Source: Limnoperna fortunei | Lineage: Eukaryota > Mollusca > Bivalvia > Mytilida > Modiolidae | Length of the DNA stretch: 64,000 bases | Direction of reading: 5' to 3' | Assembly (NCBI GenBank): GCA_944474755.1 | Contig: OX104119.1 | Location: 49,907,657 to 49,971,656, forward strand | In this document: positions 1-10,903 of the stretch, piece by piece | How positions within the stretch are numbered: position 1 is the first letter of the stretch | Layout of the letters: every line of letters starts with the position of its first letter | Position numbers and translations under genes: made by a program | The notes under the pieces: generated by a model | Seen by the model: the letters and a program-made list of their open reading frames with translations, nothing else | Told to the model about the DNA's origin: nothing | The model's database searches: none

Positions 1-330
1 TAAGAGACATAATTTGAAAAAAAGCAGATTGAGGAGGAACATGCTAATTAAATTGTTATGGAAATTCATTTATTTATTAAAATGTAAAGAATCTATTATG
101 TCGAAACCCTCCCACCCTCTTCAATCCAGGAAAGATTTTTAAACAGAAAGAAAAATTGTTTAATATCATTTGTTTTAAAATATTTAAAATGTTTAAACTA
201 TATTCTTTATTTTAAAACATACGTGTTAAACTGTAAAATATTTATATCTAATCTCCATCTACCCCAACCCAACACACTATTTTTGTCAAAAAATCGTATA
301 TGGATTCTAAATAAGTCGAACACTAATAAA

Positions 331-604
331 CGTTACAAGGACGTTGCAAATATGTTCGCTAAGTTTATTGTAACGTAAATAACACGTTGAATTAACGTTA
401 TGTTTTACGTGATTTAACAACGTCTACACAATGTTATACAAATGTTGCTATTTTTGACGTTTCAACAACGTCAGCTAAACGTGCTTAATTACGTTACGAA
501 TTAAAGACGTAACAACAACGTTGCTTTTTCATTGTAGATAAGTAACGTCAGGTCCGACATTCTCACAACTTATAACCAACGTTAGATTTACGTCATGTGT
601 TTGC
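331..604. repeat. ACGTT-rich stretch, possible end of a DNA transposon
   Basis: The motif AACGTT/ACGTTG/AACGTC recurs about fifteen times on both strands over roughly 270 bases. It stops abruptly at 'TTTGCTGGG', just before a tandem repeat begins. Clustered short motifs in both orientations resemble the subterminal repeats of non-autonomous DNA transposons, but I find no matching opposite terminus. The family is not identified. The first 330 bases of the window hold nothing recognisable. Confidence 0.4.
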
Positions 605-608
605 TGGG

Positions 609-806
609 ATAATTTTAGGCCTGGAACGGGCTAATATACAGTAGTATTGAAACGGTCTGGGCGTGGATTAAATGTATATAACATAATTTTAGGCCTGGAA
701 CGGGCTAATATACAGTAGTATTGAAACGGTCTGGGCGTGGATTAAATGTATATAACATAATTTTAGGCCTGGAACGGGCTAATATACAGTAGTATTGAAA
801 CGGTCT
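609..806. repeat. 74-bp tandem repeat, 2.7 copies
   Basis: The unit begins ATAATTTTAGGCCTGGAACG and restarts at 609, 683 and 757, giving an exact 74-base period. The third copy stops after CGGTCT. The copies look identical by eye, so the duplication is recent or homogenised. No open reading frame runs through it. Confidence 0.9.
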
Positions 807-2149
807 AATTAATGACCTATGTTCCCTTTGTTCTTCGTTGTCCACGAATATAGTTCAAATAAAATAGTAAATTGTTTTGTAATTTTCTTTCTGTTACACT
901 TTCCTTGTATTTTGATCATTTTTGTATCTCATTGAGCAAAGAATGTTTGAAAAAAATAATATTGAACACTTGATGAAATATAATAAATGAGGAGTAATTT
1001 GGTCGATTGGAAGCGGACAATTTTCCTCCTTTTGTATAGTCTCTCTGACTTCGTTCCTGACGGTATTGATGCTACTAGAGGATAAAAGCCAATTGAATTG
1101 GAATGATCTATTGTACTAATATTTGGTATATTTTTGGAATGGTATTGTACTTTTAGACCCCAATATGTTATTACAAATGTAATGGTGGAATGTTATTATA
1201 AACAAATACAAATAGGCCTATGCCAATACATGTATTTTTTTTGTTATCGAAAGACGATGGTATGTTGCCAAAATAAGCGGGCAAAGATAAACGTTCATTC
1301 TTACAAAGTTTAAATAAACCAATTTGAGTCTCGTAAACTATGTGTACCCCCCCCCCCCGCATTAACCTCATGGACGGCTGCTGACACAATAATAAAGATC
1401 CTGTGACAATTTTCTTTCCTGTGTAGCTACAGAGGTCCCATTACTAAGCCTGATTTTGTAATCTTGATAAGTTTCTATCCGAAGGATCACTGAAGCAATA
1501 TTCTGTTTTTACGCATGTTATGCTAAATCGACAACCAAGAAATATAGTTTACAAAAAAAAATTTTAAGGAAAAAGTTATTAACGGTAAAAACTGTTCCAT
1601 TTTTCAGTTCTTTCTTTCTTTCAATATCAAATAGTTTATGCGACTGAATTGTGCCATTTATGTTGCAATAATTTGTTTAAATCGTCGTCTTATCACAAAT
1701 TCTTTTTAACTTTTGCTATGAAAGAACTATCAACACTTACTCGTGCATTTACTACCTTACACCAGTTGATTTGATTGTTTTGTGCTATAAGAGAGTTACA
1801 TCTTTTCTATCAACATTTCCAATAACTATCCCCACGTGTACAAGGAAACTAAACAAATAAAACTAAGTAATTGTGACAAATGGGTAATAAAATTATAATA
1901 AAACGAAGTATGAAAGCCATGATAATGCCTTAATCATACTAATGACACGGCAGCTGGAATTTAACATTCATTACAGATTTTGTAAATGTATGGTGTTAAA
2001 AGTTGAGATTTTTACTCGTTTTTAGAAATGTTTATAAATATAACAAAATATTTTATAGTCTTTTCCGGCTGATGTCTTTCATGCACATTATGAACCGTTT
2101 ACCCTCTGCCCACTCCACTCCGATTCATAAAGAAGGAATTGTTGTTCTA
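807..2149. other. No gene recognised
   Basis: AT-rich DNA with short random open frames only. There is a run of C near 1347-1357. Nothing else could be supported. Confidence 0.5.
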
Positions 2150-2590
2150 CTTATACCACCCCCCCGCAATTTTTTTTGGGGGGTATATAGGAATCACCCT
2201 GTCTGTCTGTCTGTCTGTCTGTCTGTCGTCTGTCTGTCCGTCTGTCCACATCCCTTGTAAGCGCTTCTCCTCCTAAACCGCTTGACAGATTTTGATGAAA
2301 CTTTACATGAAGAAAGTGTAGATGTGCATGAAGAATTTTCGTCGCTGTCGGATTTTATTTAGGGGAGATATAGGACTTATACTTTTTAAATATAGTATTC
2401 AGCGCTTGATCTCGCAGCGCAACTCCTCCTAAACCGTTTGACAAATTTTGATGAAACTTTACATGAAGGAAGGACATCATATATAGATGTGCATGATGAA
2501 TTTTCCTCGCTTTCGGATATTATTCAAGGGAGATAATTGGACTTGAAGCGAAGCGGGGGTATCCCTTTGTGAGCGTGCTCACAGTCCACA
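2150..2590 (+). repeat. Dispersed repeat with TATATAGGAATCACCCTGTCTG head
   Basis: A GC-run hairpin (CCCCCCGC...GGGGGGTATATAGGAATC) leads into a (TCTG)n run at about 2198-2240. Two related blocks follow, at about 2263-2380 and 2420-2550. Each reads 'CTCCTCCTAAACCG.TTGA' followed by 'GATGAAACTTTACATGAAG'. The same head and block recur at 43829-44000, and a more distant version lies at 57541-57970, so this is a dispersed family. The coding potential and class of the family are unknown to me. Confidence 0.8.
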
Positions 2591-3304
2591 CTTGTTTTAT
2601 AAATGTATAAAATTATAAATTTTTATAAATTTACATAATATATTTGATATCGAATTTAACTTAACACAGCCAAAAGTATAGTTCATATTTACATTAATCA
2701 AATAGCATCAAATGCTATTCTTGTTATGATTAAATTGAAACAAGTGTGTCTGGTTTAGCAAATTTTTGAAAATTTGTATCTTTGATGACACTCATTTATA
2801 ACTGTCACTTTAATAGTAATTTATCGTTTTCAAACTGCATTCGCATATCTTACATAAAATTGTGAACTTCACATTCCATAAGTAAACATGTAACTCGAAG
2901 AGAACAAAAAATTCAAGCGGATTGTCGAAGTCTACGATTTTATAGACTTTGAATTGTTTGCTATTACAGAGTAATATACCGGTATTTCATATATTATCCA
3001 CACATGGAAAAAAATGAAGCAGCACGTGTTGTATCAAATTTCGGCATTTTCTGCTTCAGCACACCAAAACGATAAATGTTATGTATACATATCAAACAAA
3101 AGGTATACAAAATGACCTTGTGTTATTTCATCAAACACAAAAAAAAGTACAAGAGAGAAATGCCAACTTTTTTGTTTAAAATCAGAACTATGATAAAATC
3201 AAATTATTATGGACATGTCATTTTATGTCACAGTGTGTTTACGATTTTCTACTTTTTATTTTCGACGCATTAAAACCGAACCCACTTTATGTGTAACAAA
3301 TGAC
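2591..3304. other. No gene recognised
   Basis: AT-rich sequence with only chance open frames. No repeat family could be matched within the window. Confidence 0.5.
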
Positions 3305-3600
3305 CATTGACTTTGTCGTACCATTTTCCATCCTTTTTACTGGACAATGAATATCCCCAGATAAATATATTTAGAGCATTTAACCTGACTGACACGACGG
3401 GTGCCACGCATGTAGCAGAAGTTGCATACCTGGACACACTGCCGCTTTTAAGTGGGGTTCGTGTCACTCTATTTTTTGTTTTTGTGTTGTGTGTCTGTTT
3501 TGGTACAGTGTATTTGTCCTCTTTTATTTAAGCTTTGTATTGTCTTATTCTCTATTGAATACTCTTCCGTATCTTGTCCTAGAAATTGTTGTTCAAATAA
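3305..3600 (+). repeat. Diverged dispersed repeat
   Basis: Contains 'GACACGACGGGTGCCACGCATGTAGCAGAAG', then 'GTGGGGTTCGTGT' and a T-rich pyrimidine tail. I recognise this order loosely from repeats abundant in bivalve genomes, from memory. No second copy lies in this window, so the call is tentative. Short open frames here are chance. Confidence 0.35.
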
Positions 3601-4649
3601 TGGACAAGTGCGATATCGTAGATAATAAAGATTCCACAAAAACACGAATAACCGAGCATGGAATTTTGTTCAATATTAAGAAATAATATTGGTTTCAAAT
3701 GAAATGTTATATCTTATAGTTGTTCACATGCATTCATGCTAAATATATTATATGGTAATATGGAGGTGTCATAACATAAAAACAAGACACGAATAAAGTA
3801 AATAATGGTTAAAAACAAATTCAAAATAAAGAATAAGGAGTTGGCAGTTAAGACAAGAAACAACTTGTGATGATTGTAAGCAAGTCATAAAATGTCCCCT
3901 CCCATCCACAAACATAGTCGGGCATATGTCATTGTAAGTTTGTGCATTAAAATCTACCTAAATATCCAATATCGCTGTAATCGGAAAAAGTTTACGTTTG
4001 TTTTGAAACGGCTGCCTTTACAGAATGGTGCGTTCGCTTCAAATAACTTCGTTACAAATCCTCAGGATAGTCAACTGTATTAGTTTACAAATTTTCATTG
4101 AAATTGCTTTAATCATTCCTGAGATCTGAGGAATGTACTTTGATTTTTAACTGCAGCCATTTTGAGAGTGCACAAGAAGAAATGGCATTCTATATTTGTG
4201 CAAAGTTTCATGAGGATCCCGAGACTCGTTCTACAAAAAAAAAAAAAAACGTGCCGGGCACACTCTGGTAAGAAAGTCAATAAGAAACTGAACAAAAACA
4301 ATATGTTCGACAATTCGTGGACTTAATTAAGTAAATTTAATTGTTTAAGAAGAAAACAAATTCAACATAGAGAATTCGTATTCATTGTGTTGAATGTTTC
4401 TACTATTAATTAATCAATTTTTAGCTTTAGTACATATTAGCCGTATAACTTAAAAGGCTGTCTATTTTAAAAAGGGAAAATGCATTTTATTCCCTTTTCC
4501 CTTGTAAACCTCAACTGTAAGCATTTATTTTATAATACTGCAAAAACTGTAGCCATTATTAACTTTTATTCAACAAACAAATATATATACAACAAAATTT
4601 CACATCATAAACACTAAATACAAGCTCACTTTATAAAATGTGTACATTT
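3601..4649. other. No gene recognised
   Basis: AT-rich sequence with an A-run near 4238. No splice-bounded open segment or repeat family is visible. Confidence 0.45.
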
Positions 4650-5700
4650 GCACAATTTCGGGAAAGTTCCCGAAACAAATCAAAATCTAACAGTTTGCTT
4701 ACTCTTGAGAATCATACAATTTAAAATGTTTCGGGAAATATCCCGAAAAATCTTATCGCATATATCACTACATTTCTTTAAAATTTTAAAGAGAAAAAAA
4801 TGTTTCGGGAAAGTTCCCGAAACATGTAAAAATCAAACAGTTTGCCTACTCTTGACAATCATACCATTTAAAATGTTTCGGGAAAAATCCCGAACAATCT
4901 TTTCAAATATATCGCTACATTTCTACAAAATTTTAAGAATAAAATATTTCGGGAAAAATCCCGAAACAAGTCAAAATCCTACAGTTTGCTTACTCTTGAC
5001 AATTATACTATTTAAAATGTTTCGGGAAAAATCCCGAACAATCTTTTCAAATATATCGCTACATTTCTACAAAATTTTAAGAATAAAACATTTCGGGAAA
5101 AATCCCGAAACATGTAAAAATCAAACAGTTTGCTTACTCTTGACAATCATACCATTTCAAATGTTTCGGGAAAATTCCCTAAAAAATCCTAACAAATATA
5201 TCACTACATGAACATTTCTACAAAATGTTAAAGAGAAAAAAATGTTTTCGGAAAGTTCCCGAAACAAGTCAAAATCTAACACTTTTCTAACTCTTGACAA
5301 TCATACCATTTAAAATGTTTCGGGAAATATCCAGAAAAATCTTATCAAATATATCACTATTTTTCTACAACATTTTTAAGGAAAAAATCGTTTTTAAGAA
5401 AGTTCCCGAAGCAAGTCAAAATCCAAGGCTTTGCTGACTCTTGACAATCATAACATTTAAAACACTTTCGGAAAGTACATGAAATTAATCTTGTCAAATG
5501 TATCACTACATTTCTACAAATTTTGAGTAAAGATAATAGTTTCAGGCAAGTCAAAATCAAACATTTAACCTACCCTTGACACACGTACCATTTAACACTT
5601 CTGGAAATTTTCCAAATAAATCTTATATATCATATTTCTTGAAAATTAGAAAAAAAGTGGTTTCAGAATGGTTCCGACTCATATGTTTCTTGCATAACCT
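4650..5700. repeat. Tandem array of palindromes matching heat-shock elements
   Basis: Palindromes of the type TTCGGGAAAGTTCCCGAA start at about 4657, 4730, 4804, 4876, 4948, 5021, 5092, 5165, 5247 and 5319, that is every 71-74 bases (slightly wider late in the array). Two alternating spacer sequences ('CAAAATC.AACAGTTTGCTTACTCTTGACAATC' and 'ATATATC.CTACATTTCTACAAAATTTTAA') make a dimeric unit of about 145 bases. The array decays towards 5700. The palindrome is TTC-nn-GAA-nn-TTC-nn-GAA, the four-box consensus bound by heat-shock factor trimers. Copies at 4657 and 4804 are perfect; most others keep three of the four boxes. An open frame of 187 codons (4648-5211) runs through it only because most periods are multiples of three. 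Confidence 0.85.
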
Positions 5701-5789
5701 TAAAAACTTAGCATACAGAATTTCAGAAAAATTAGAAAAAAGTAAAAGGCTACTTTATTTCATTATGTTTCTTACAGACTTACAATAGG

Positions 5790-6340
5790 TAGGGAAATGC
5801 AAAATAATAACTTTCATACATTTTCTTTTGAAGATGCAATTTTTGTCATACAATACATATGATTGTTGAAAATAACACAACTGTCACAATGTTAGGTAAA
5901 AATTGTCTGATTCACAAATCACTCAACAAGTATTTTACTCAGTTTTAAAATAGTTTAGTATGGAAGCCCAAAGGAGCATTTCTTTTATATTATAAAAATC
6001 TATGTACAGAATTTGTGATGAAGAATAAAATAAAATACCTAAAACTTAAACCCTTGATTAAAAATACATTAAAAAATGTGACAGTGGTGGTGACTACATT
6101 GTAATTAAAAGAAAATATACACAACATATAGACACAATACAACTTTTTTGACCGGAACTAAGACTTAGAAGACCTTATAAGTTTTAGTGTGGAATCAGAC
6201 TTTTTTAACCTCCATAGTAATTAAAAACCTGATCAAAATAAACAGGTGTGGACACAGAAAATTTCTGGCCTGCATTCTGCATCAGTAATGAAAAAAAAAT
6301 TCATGCCAATATGTATAAACCTCTAAATGGTCATCATTTA
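5790..6340. other. No gene recognised
   Basis: AT-rich DNA without clear repeats, splice-bounded frames or long open frames. Confidence 0.45.
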
Positions 6341-6665
6341 AAATATGAAATGCAAGGTTACAGAGAAACTGACCTAAATCAAAAACTTAAATGTAGTCAT
6401 TGTAAAATTGAGGTCAAGGTCAGGTGACAACTGCAACCTATATACCAAATATTGTCATCCTACCATTCAAAGTTACATAGAAACTGCACTAAGCCAAAAA
6501 ACTTTAACATAGCCACTGGACCCTGAAGAGGTCAAGGTCAGGTAACAACTACCAGATATTCATGTACTAATTCATCAGCAATCTATATACATAGGTTCTG
6601 GACCGTGAAAAAGAGGTCAAGATCAGGTGACAGGAGACTGATTGGTAAGAACGCATCTTTGGACC
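6341..6665 (+). repeat. Dispersed repeat carrying GAGGTCAAGGTCAGGT
   Basis: Three degenerate units of about 110 bases each end in GAGGTCAAGGTCAGGTGACA or a close variant, at roughly 6410, 6530 and 6615. 'GTTACAGAGAAACTG' and 'GTTACATAGAAACTG' mark the unit starts. The complementary TGACCTTGACC phrase recurs across 54.1-55.8 kb, so the families are probably related. TCAAGGTCA is also the extended half-site of orphan nuclear receptors of the ERR/SF-1 type. Confidence 0.6.
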
Positions 6666-7251
6666 AAATGTGATGGACCTAGGGCTTTAGCTTACAAAGA
6701 TATCAAGCAAAATGTCAAGTTTTAATACCACCCCCCACTTGATTCCCATATATATATGTTTCGTCTCCAGTAACTATCATCACAGGTGAGACAAATACTG
6801 TTCACCACAGATCTCTAAAACAAAATAACTAATCAACAATTTTTTTGTTTGAGGAAATTTACCCTTAAATGTAGTATTTAATAAAGTCTTAATTCACAAA
6901 ATTAAATGCAAAAAACTTCTTGTCTTAAGATGTTCAGAAAAAAGCTATATCAAAGTGAATACAACCTTGTCTGCCTTACTGCTATATTTCAAACCACAAA
7001 ATTTAATGCTACATGACTGAAAGTTACTGCAAGTAATATTTTTCGATGCTTCAGCTATGTACAGCAAATGGAAAGTGATTAATATATTCCATAAATATGT
7101 AAGATATATATCTAAATTAAGATTTCAATAATGGTCTGCACACCAAAAATTACATACAAATAGTTTAACAAATATTTCACTAATGTCTTTGAAAAATGTT
7201 TAGAAAAATCAAATGGTACCGCCACAAAAGTTTGAAAAATAGTCCTCTCAT

Positions 7252-7332
7252 TCATAACAAGAATATAACTTTACTTTTTCTTTTTGTTGTTGGTATCCTT
7301 CCTTGTTTTCTTTGTTTTTGTTCCTTTCTTAT
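7252..7332 (-). CDS. Candidate terminal exon of an unidentified minus-strand gene
   Basis: Read on the minus strand, TTGTTACAG precedes an A-rich open segment. In phase 0 it encodes a basic tail (start IRKEQKQRKQGR) ending at a stop at 7252. That phase joins in frame to the candidate exon at 8233-8273. A second frame also encodes a lysine-rich tail and stops earlier, so base composition alone could produce the appearance of a coding tail. No function can be assigned. Confidence 0.25.
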   Translation of the reverse strand: MRKEQKQRKQGRIPTTKRKSKVIFLL

Positions 7333-8232
7333 CTGTAACAAAGAGCATAAAGCATAAGTACAATACTCGATAAAATAGCTATAAAACTGTTGTAAACTAT
7401 AATTTAATCTATTATTACAAAAAACAAAAACAAAACAAAACAACAACAAAAAAAAAAAAACAACAAGAAAATGTGCCTTGGCCACACCCAATCTCTCTTC
7501 AGTCAAGTATGAAATATTTGGCACAGCCTTAACGAAATTTGCCAGTGAAGAAGTCACATCATGTTGTAACTGTGTATATATATCAAGTTTCATGATTATG
7601 GGCAGTTAAAGGTTCCAGCAATGGAAAACCTAATGTGGGATGCACAGTTGAATTGACGGACAAACGAACAGAAAATATGTCTACTGAAATTTTGTAGTCA
7701 GGACATACAAAAACAAAAAAAAATTCCAACAATCGAACATATTTTTTTCAGCAGGAATATTTAAACACCCATTTTTTTCTAGGGCCCTATGCTTAAAATG
7801 TGAGCTACCTTTGCTTGAAAATAAAGCAAAGGATTATCCATTCCAAAACTAGTAATCTGTGAGCTACTGCTCTCTCAGTATACCCCAGCTATACACATCA
7901 TTTAATTGACTGAGTCGGTAAACAGGAAGTAAATATGCAACGGACCTGAAATCGGTAATCGCAATATAGGACCACATGGTAATGTCATATATTTTCAAAA
8001 TTTTCAGTGGTTGTGGTAAGAAGAAAAATGTAAGGAAAGTTATGTTACGGACCAAGTATACCCCTTCTTCTTCGAATAATTAGTGTAATTAAAATTCTCT
8101 CTGTTAACTGAGATAGGACTAAAATGTACAAAGCGTACCGTAGATGTTAAGAAAGGATTCTTAAAAATATAAATCACTAAAGTGGATAATTTATCCCAGT
8201 GATCGAAAAATAAAACATATTATTAAAAATAC

Positions 8233-8273
8233 CTTTTGCCACACTTTTTTCTCTTCCTCACTGTTACAATCAC
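8233..8273 (-). CDS. Candidate 41-bp internal exon
   Basis: On the minus strand a pyrimidine-rich TATTTTTACAG is followed by 41 bases and then GTATTTTT. Only one frame is open, giving DCNSEEEKKVWQK, which exits in phase 0 into the segment at 7332. A possible upstream partner ends at 8850 (TTTGATTCAG followed by GTAGGT) and matches in phase. Support is only splice signals and phase, so this could be chance. Confidence 0.25.
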
Positions 8274-8439
8274 CTGTAAAAATATTTTTTTTTTTATTTA
8301 TTGAAAATATGCCAAAATACCTGATATTTAAACATATCACATGCATATGTAGCTATAAATTTCTTATATAAATTTAATTCTATTTCTAAGACCATTTGTG
8401 TACATGTAAAAAATAAAAATATTACGTTGCACACAAAAT

Positions 8440-8490
8440 ATAATTATTTCATGCAAACAACTTAAAAAGTTGTTTGCATGAAATAATTAT
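8440..8490. repeat. Perfect 24-bp hairpin with a 3-base loop
   Basis: The arms 8440-8463 and 8467-8490 are exact reverse complements (core CATGCAAACAACTT / AAGTTGTTTGCATG). The loop is AAA. A fully matched stem with such a tight loop is more like a cruciform or foldback remnant than a microRNA precursor. Confidence 0.85.
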
Positions 8491-8499
8491 TGTGCTCAC

Positions 8500-9565
8500 A
8501 AAATATTATCTGGTGGGGACAAAATGTTAAACTGTGGGCATAGCCTCTTATACAGGAAAGGTTTCAGTTGGTCTGCTATATTTATTCTATAAACATATAT
8601 ACCAGTGCATGTACCTTGTTTCAACGATCTGTTTTGAATAATACAATCAAAAACATGTACCAATGTTCCTTTGCCTGTGTCAAATCAAGTCTTTATATAT
8701 TTTTTCCCACAAGTAGCTGCCTTTGGCATACATCTTTCCATTATTATTTCTTTGCCTTTTTACATTCAATCTGACAAAAAATAACAACATTTTCAAGTTA
8801 ATACAAAATGATTACAGGTATTGAGATTTTTTAACCATTAATAACCTACCTGAATCAAACACAGACTGTACATTGTATTATATCTATGGTTGTACTTTGA
8901 AGAATAGAAATAGGACCAAATTTATGTATGCTTATAAAATCAACAAAATCACTTAAAAATTAAAAACTGTTGCCATGGTTTCTGTACCATTTATTATAAT
9001 ATATATTTTGAAACTGAGTTGAAAGTTTTCACAGATTCTCATTAAATTTGAGAAGTTTTAAATTTATATAAACATGTAAACCTAGAAGTCAAATAAGAAA
9101 ACTATTCCTATTTCCTATTATCTCCTCAATGAAGAAGGAACAGCCATTAATTTGAACAAATTTGAATTCTTTTTACCATGGCTTTTGTTGAAATTCTCAG
9201 AAATTGAAATTAGCACAAAATTACCTAAAAATATGGAGTTTATTTTTATTTTAACATATAGTATTTAACAATTTCTTAATAATTTTCCATTTGTAAAGTG
9301 TATGGTCCTCCATTTGAAAAAACTTTATTCCCTTTCGGTCCAGGAAACTACATATTAAGTTTGATGGAAATGAGCCCATAGGTTCTAGAAAAGAAGATAA
9401 AAATGTTAAAAGTTTATAAAAACAACATGCACATATAACTATCAAATTGTGATTAGAGAAGCTCACTTTAGGACTTTACTAAATTTCACAGGTACTAAGT
9501 AAGCTTTAAAAAATGTGCTTACATCTAGGATCTGTCCTAATTTAATTTTAAATCTGCAGTGCTTT
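8500..9565. other. No gene recognised
   Basis: AT-rich with short chance frames. No second copies were found within the window. Confidence 0.4.
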
Positions 9566-9684
9566 TCACAAAAAGTCGGAAGTGTAAAAATTTATCGTAA
9601 GTGTTGCAAGATCAAAAGGAAATCCATTGCGATGTCAGCACTTACGATAGATTTTACACAAACAACCTTTTGTGAAATCGACTT
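9566..9684. repeat. Foldback (inverted-repeat) element
   Basis: TTTTCACAAAAAGTCG...GTGTAAAAATTTATCGTAAGTG on the left pairs with CACTTACGATAGATTTTACAC...CTTTTGTGAAA on the right, around a loop of about 35 bases. The arms are about 40 bases with some mismatches. It lies directly before the long dispersed repeat that starts near 9703. Confidence 0.7.
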
Positions 9685-9702
9685 CTGTACTTTAATTAAA
9701 CT

Positions 9703-10798
9703 AGAGGCTCCCAAGAGCCTGTAATCGCTCACCTGGAACTCAAATGACTTAAACTATATTTAAATTTTTGAAATTTACAGTTTCAGTCTAGTTGTTAAAG
9801 CTTTTAAGGTACTGTGCAAAAACTAAACATTTCTTCAAAAATTTTAGTTAAGTACAAAACTCCTATAAGGTGACATCAGACAATTTCTGAAAATTAAATG
9901 GTTTTTAGGCCTTGTCCTTAATTGTCATTTAGAAATTAAAAGTTTCACTCTAGGTGTGTTACAGACTAATTTATAATACAAAAACTGATCATTTGTCTAA
10001 ATTCATAATTAAAGGGCAATAACTCCTATAAAGAGTCATCTTGCAATTTTGGACTAAGCAATCATTTGTAGGCCTTGCTTTGCTGATCATTTGTGCAATT
10101 TACAGTTTCAATCTAGCTGCTCTAGTTTTCATTTAAGGGCAATGACTCCTATAAGGAGTCATCTGACAATTTCAGACCAATTAAGTGAATTGTAGGGTTT
10201 TTATTGCTGATCATTTTTGCTATGTAAAGTTTAACTCTACCTGTTATAGTTTTTAAGTTGCAGGACAAAAACGGAAAAATTTCATAAAAAATTGCCATTT
10301 AAGGACAATAACTCATAAAAGGAGTCATCTGACAATTTCAGACAAGCTAAGTGAATTGTAGGGCCTTTATTGCTGATCATTTTTGCTATTTACAGTTTCA
10401 CTCTTGCTCTTATAGTTTTCAAGTTATACTGTAAATACCAAAAAGTTTGTCAAAAATCGTCATTCAAGGGCAATAACTCCTACAAGAAGCCAATACAAAA
10501 CTTCACACAAATAGCAACTATTGTAGACTTAATGTGCTGATCAATTTGAAGTAACGGTTTTCTCTATAGCTATTATAATTTTGAGTTATGATCAAAAACA
10601 TGTGTTGACACCCATGTTCTATTTTTAGTAACAGCGGCCATCTTTGTTTGTTGATCAACACCCTGGGTACAAATTTGAAACTAGGAACCCTAAGGATGAT
10701 TGTGGCTAAGTTTGAAAAAAATTGGCCCAGTGGTTTCAGAGGAGAAGATTTTTGAAAAGTTTACGACGAACGACAGATGCCAAGTGATAGCAAAAGCT
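9703..10798 (+). repeat. Long dispersed repeat, GGGCAATAACTCCT family
   Basis: It begins GAGGCTCCCAAGAGCCTGTAATCGCTCACC. Inside are degenerate tandem blocks, each opening GGGCAATAACTCCTATAAGGAG and closing with TGCTGATCATTTTTGC...TTACAGTTTCA; block starts are near 10013, 10137, 10303 and 10468. The end segment (10583-10798) carries ACACCCATGTTCT, GTAACAGCGGCCATC and TTGGCCCAGTGGTTTCAG. The same end segment occurs in reverse orientation at 41411-41632. A weak open frame at 10700-10903 is chance. Confidence 0.85.
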
Positions 10799-10903
10799 AA
10801 AAAATTGGGGCTTAAAATAGAATCTTTTCACTGGTTTTATATTGTCATAAAATCACGTAAATTCAGTAAAATGAAAAAATTACACAAAATCTTGACTTTT
10901 TAA

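Noticed and set aside
1347..1357. Homopolymer C/G runs (also near 16977, 17852, 33501, 53641, 59820) as features
   Set aside because: Simple low-complexity runs whose lengths may be sequencing-limited; no function inferred.
4648..5211. 187-codon open frame with repeated FGKVPET and MFRE segments
   Set aside because: It follows the 144-147-bp tandem repeat, stays open only because most periods are multiples of three, and breaks when the period changes. The palindromes explain the pattern better.
4650..5420. Regularly spaced palindromic repeats resembling a CRISPR array
   Set aside because: The spacers are themselves repeated (two alternating sequences), not unique, and the genome is clearly eukaryotic.
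7276..7332. Lysine-rich frame ending NNKKKK and stop as the last exon
   Set aside because: Attractive on its own, but it is out of phase with the only open frame of the 8233-8273 candidate exon; A-rich DNA easily gives lysine runs.
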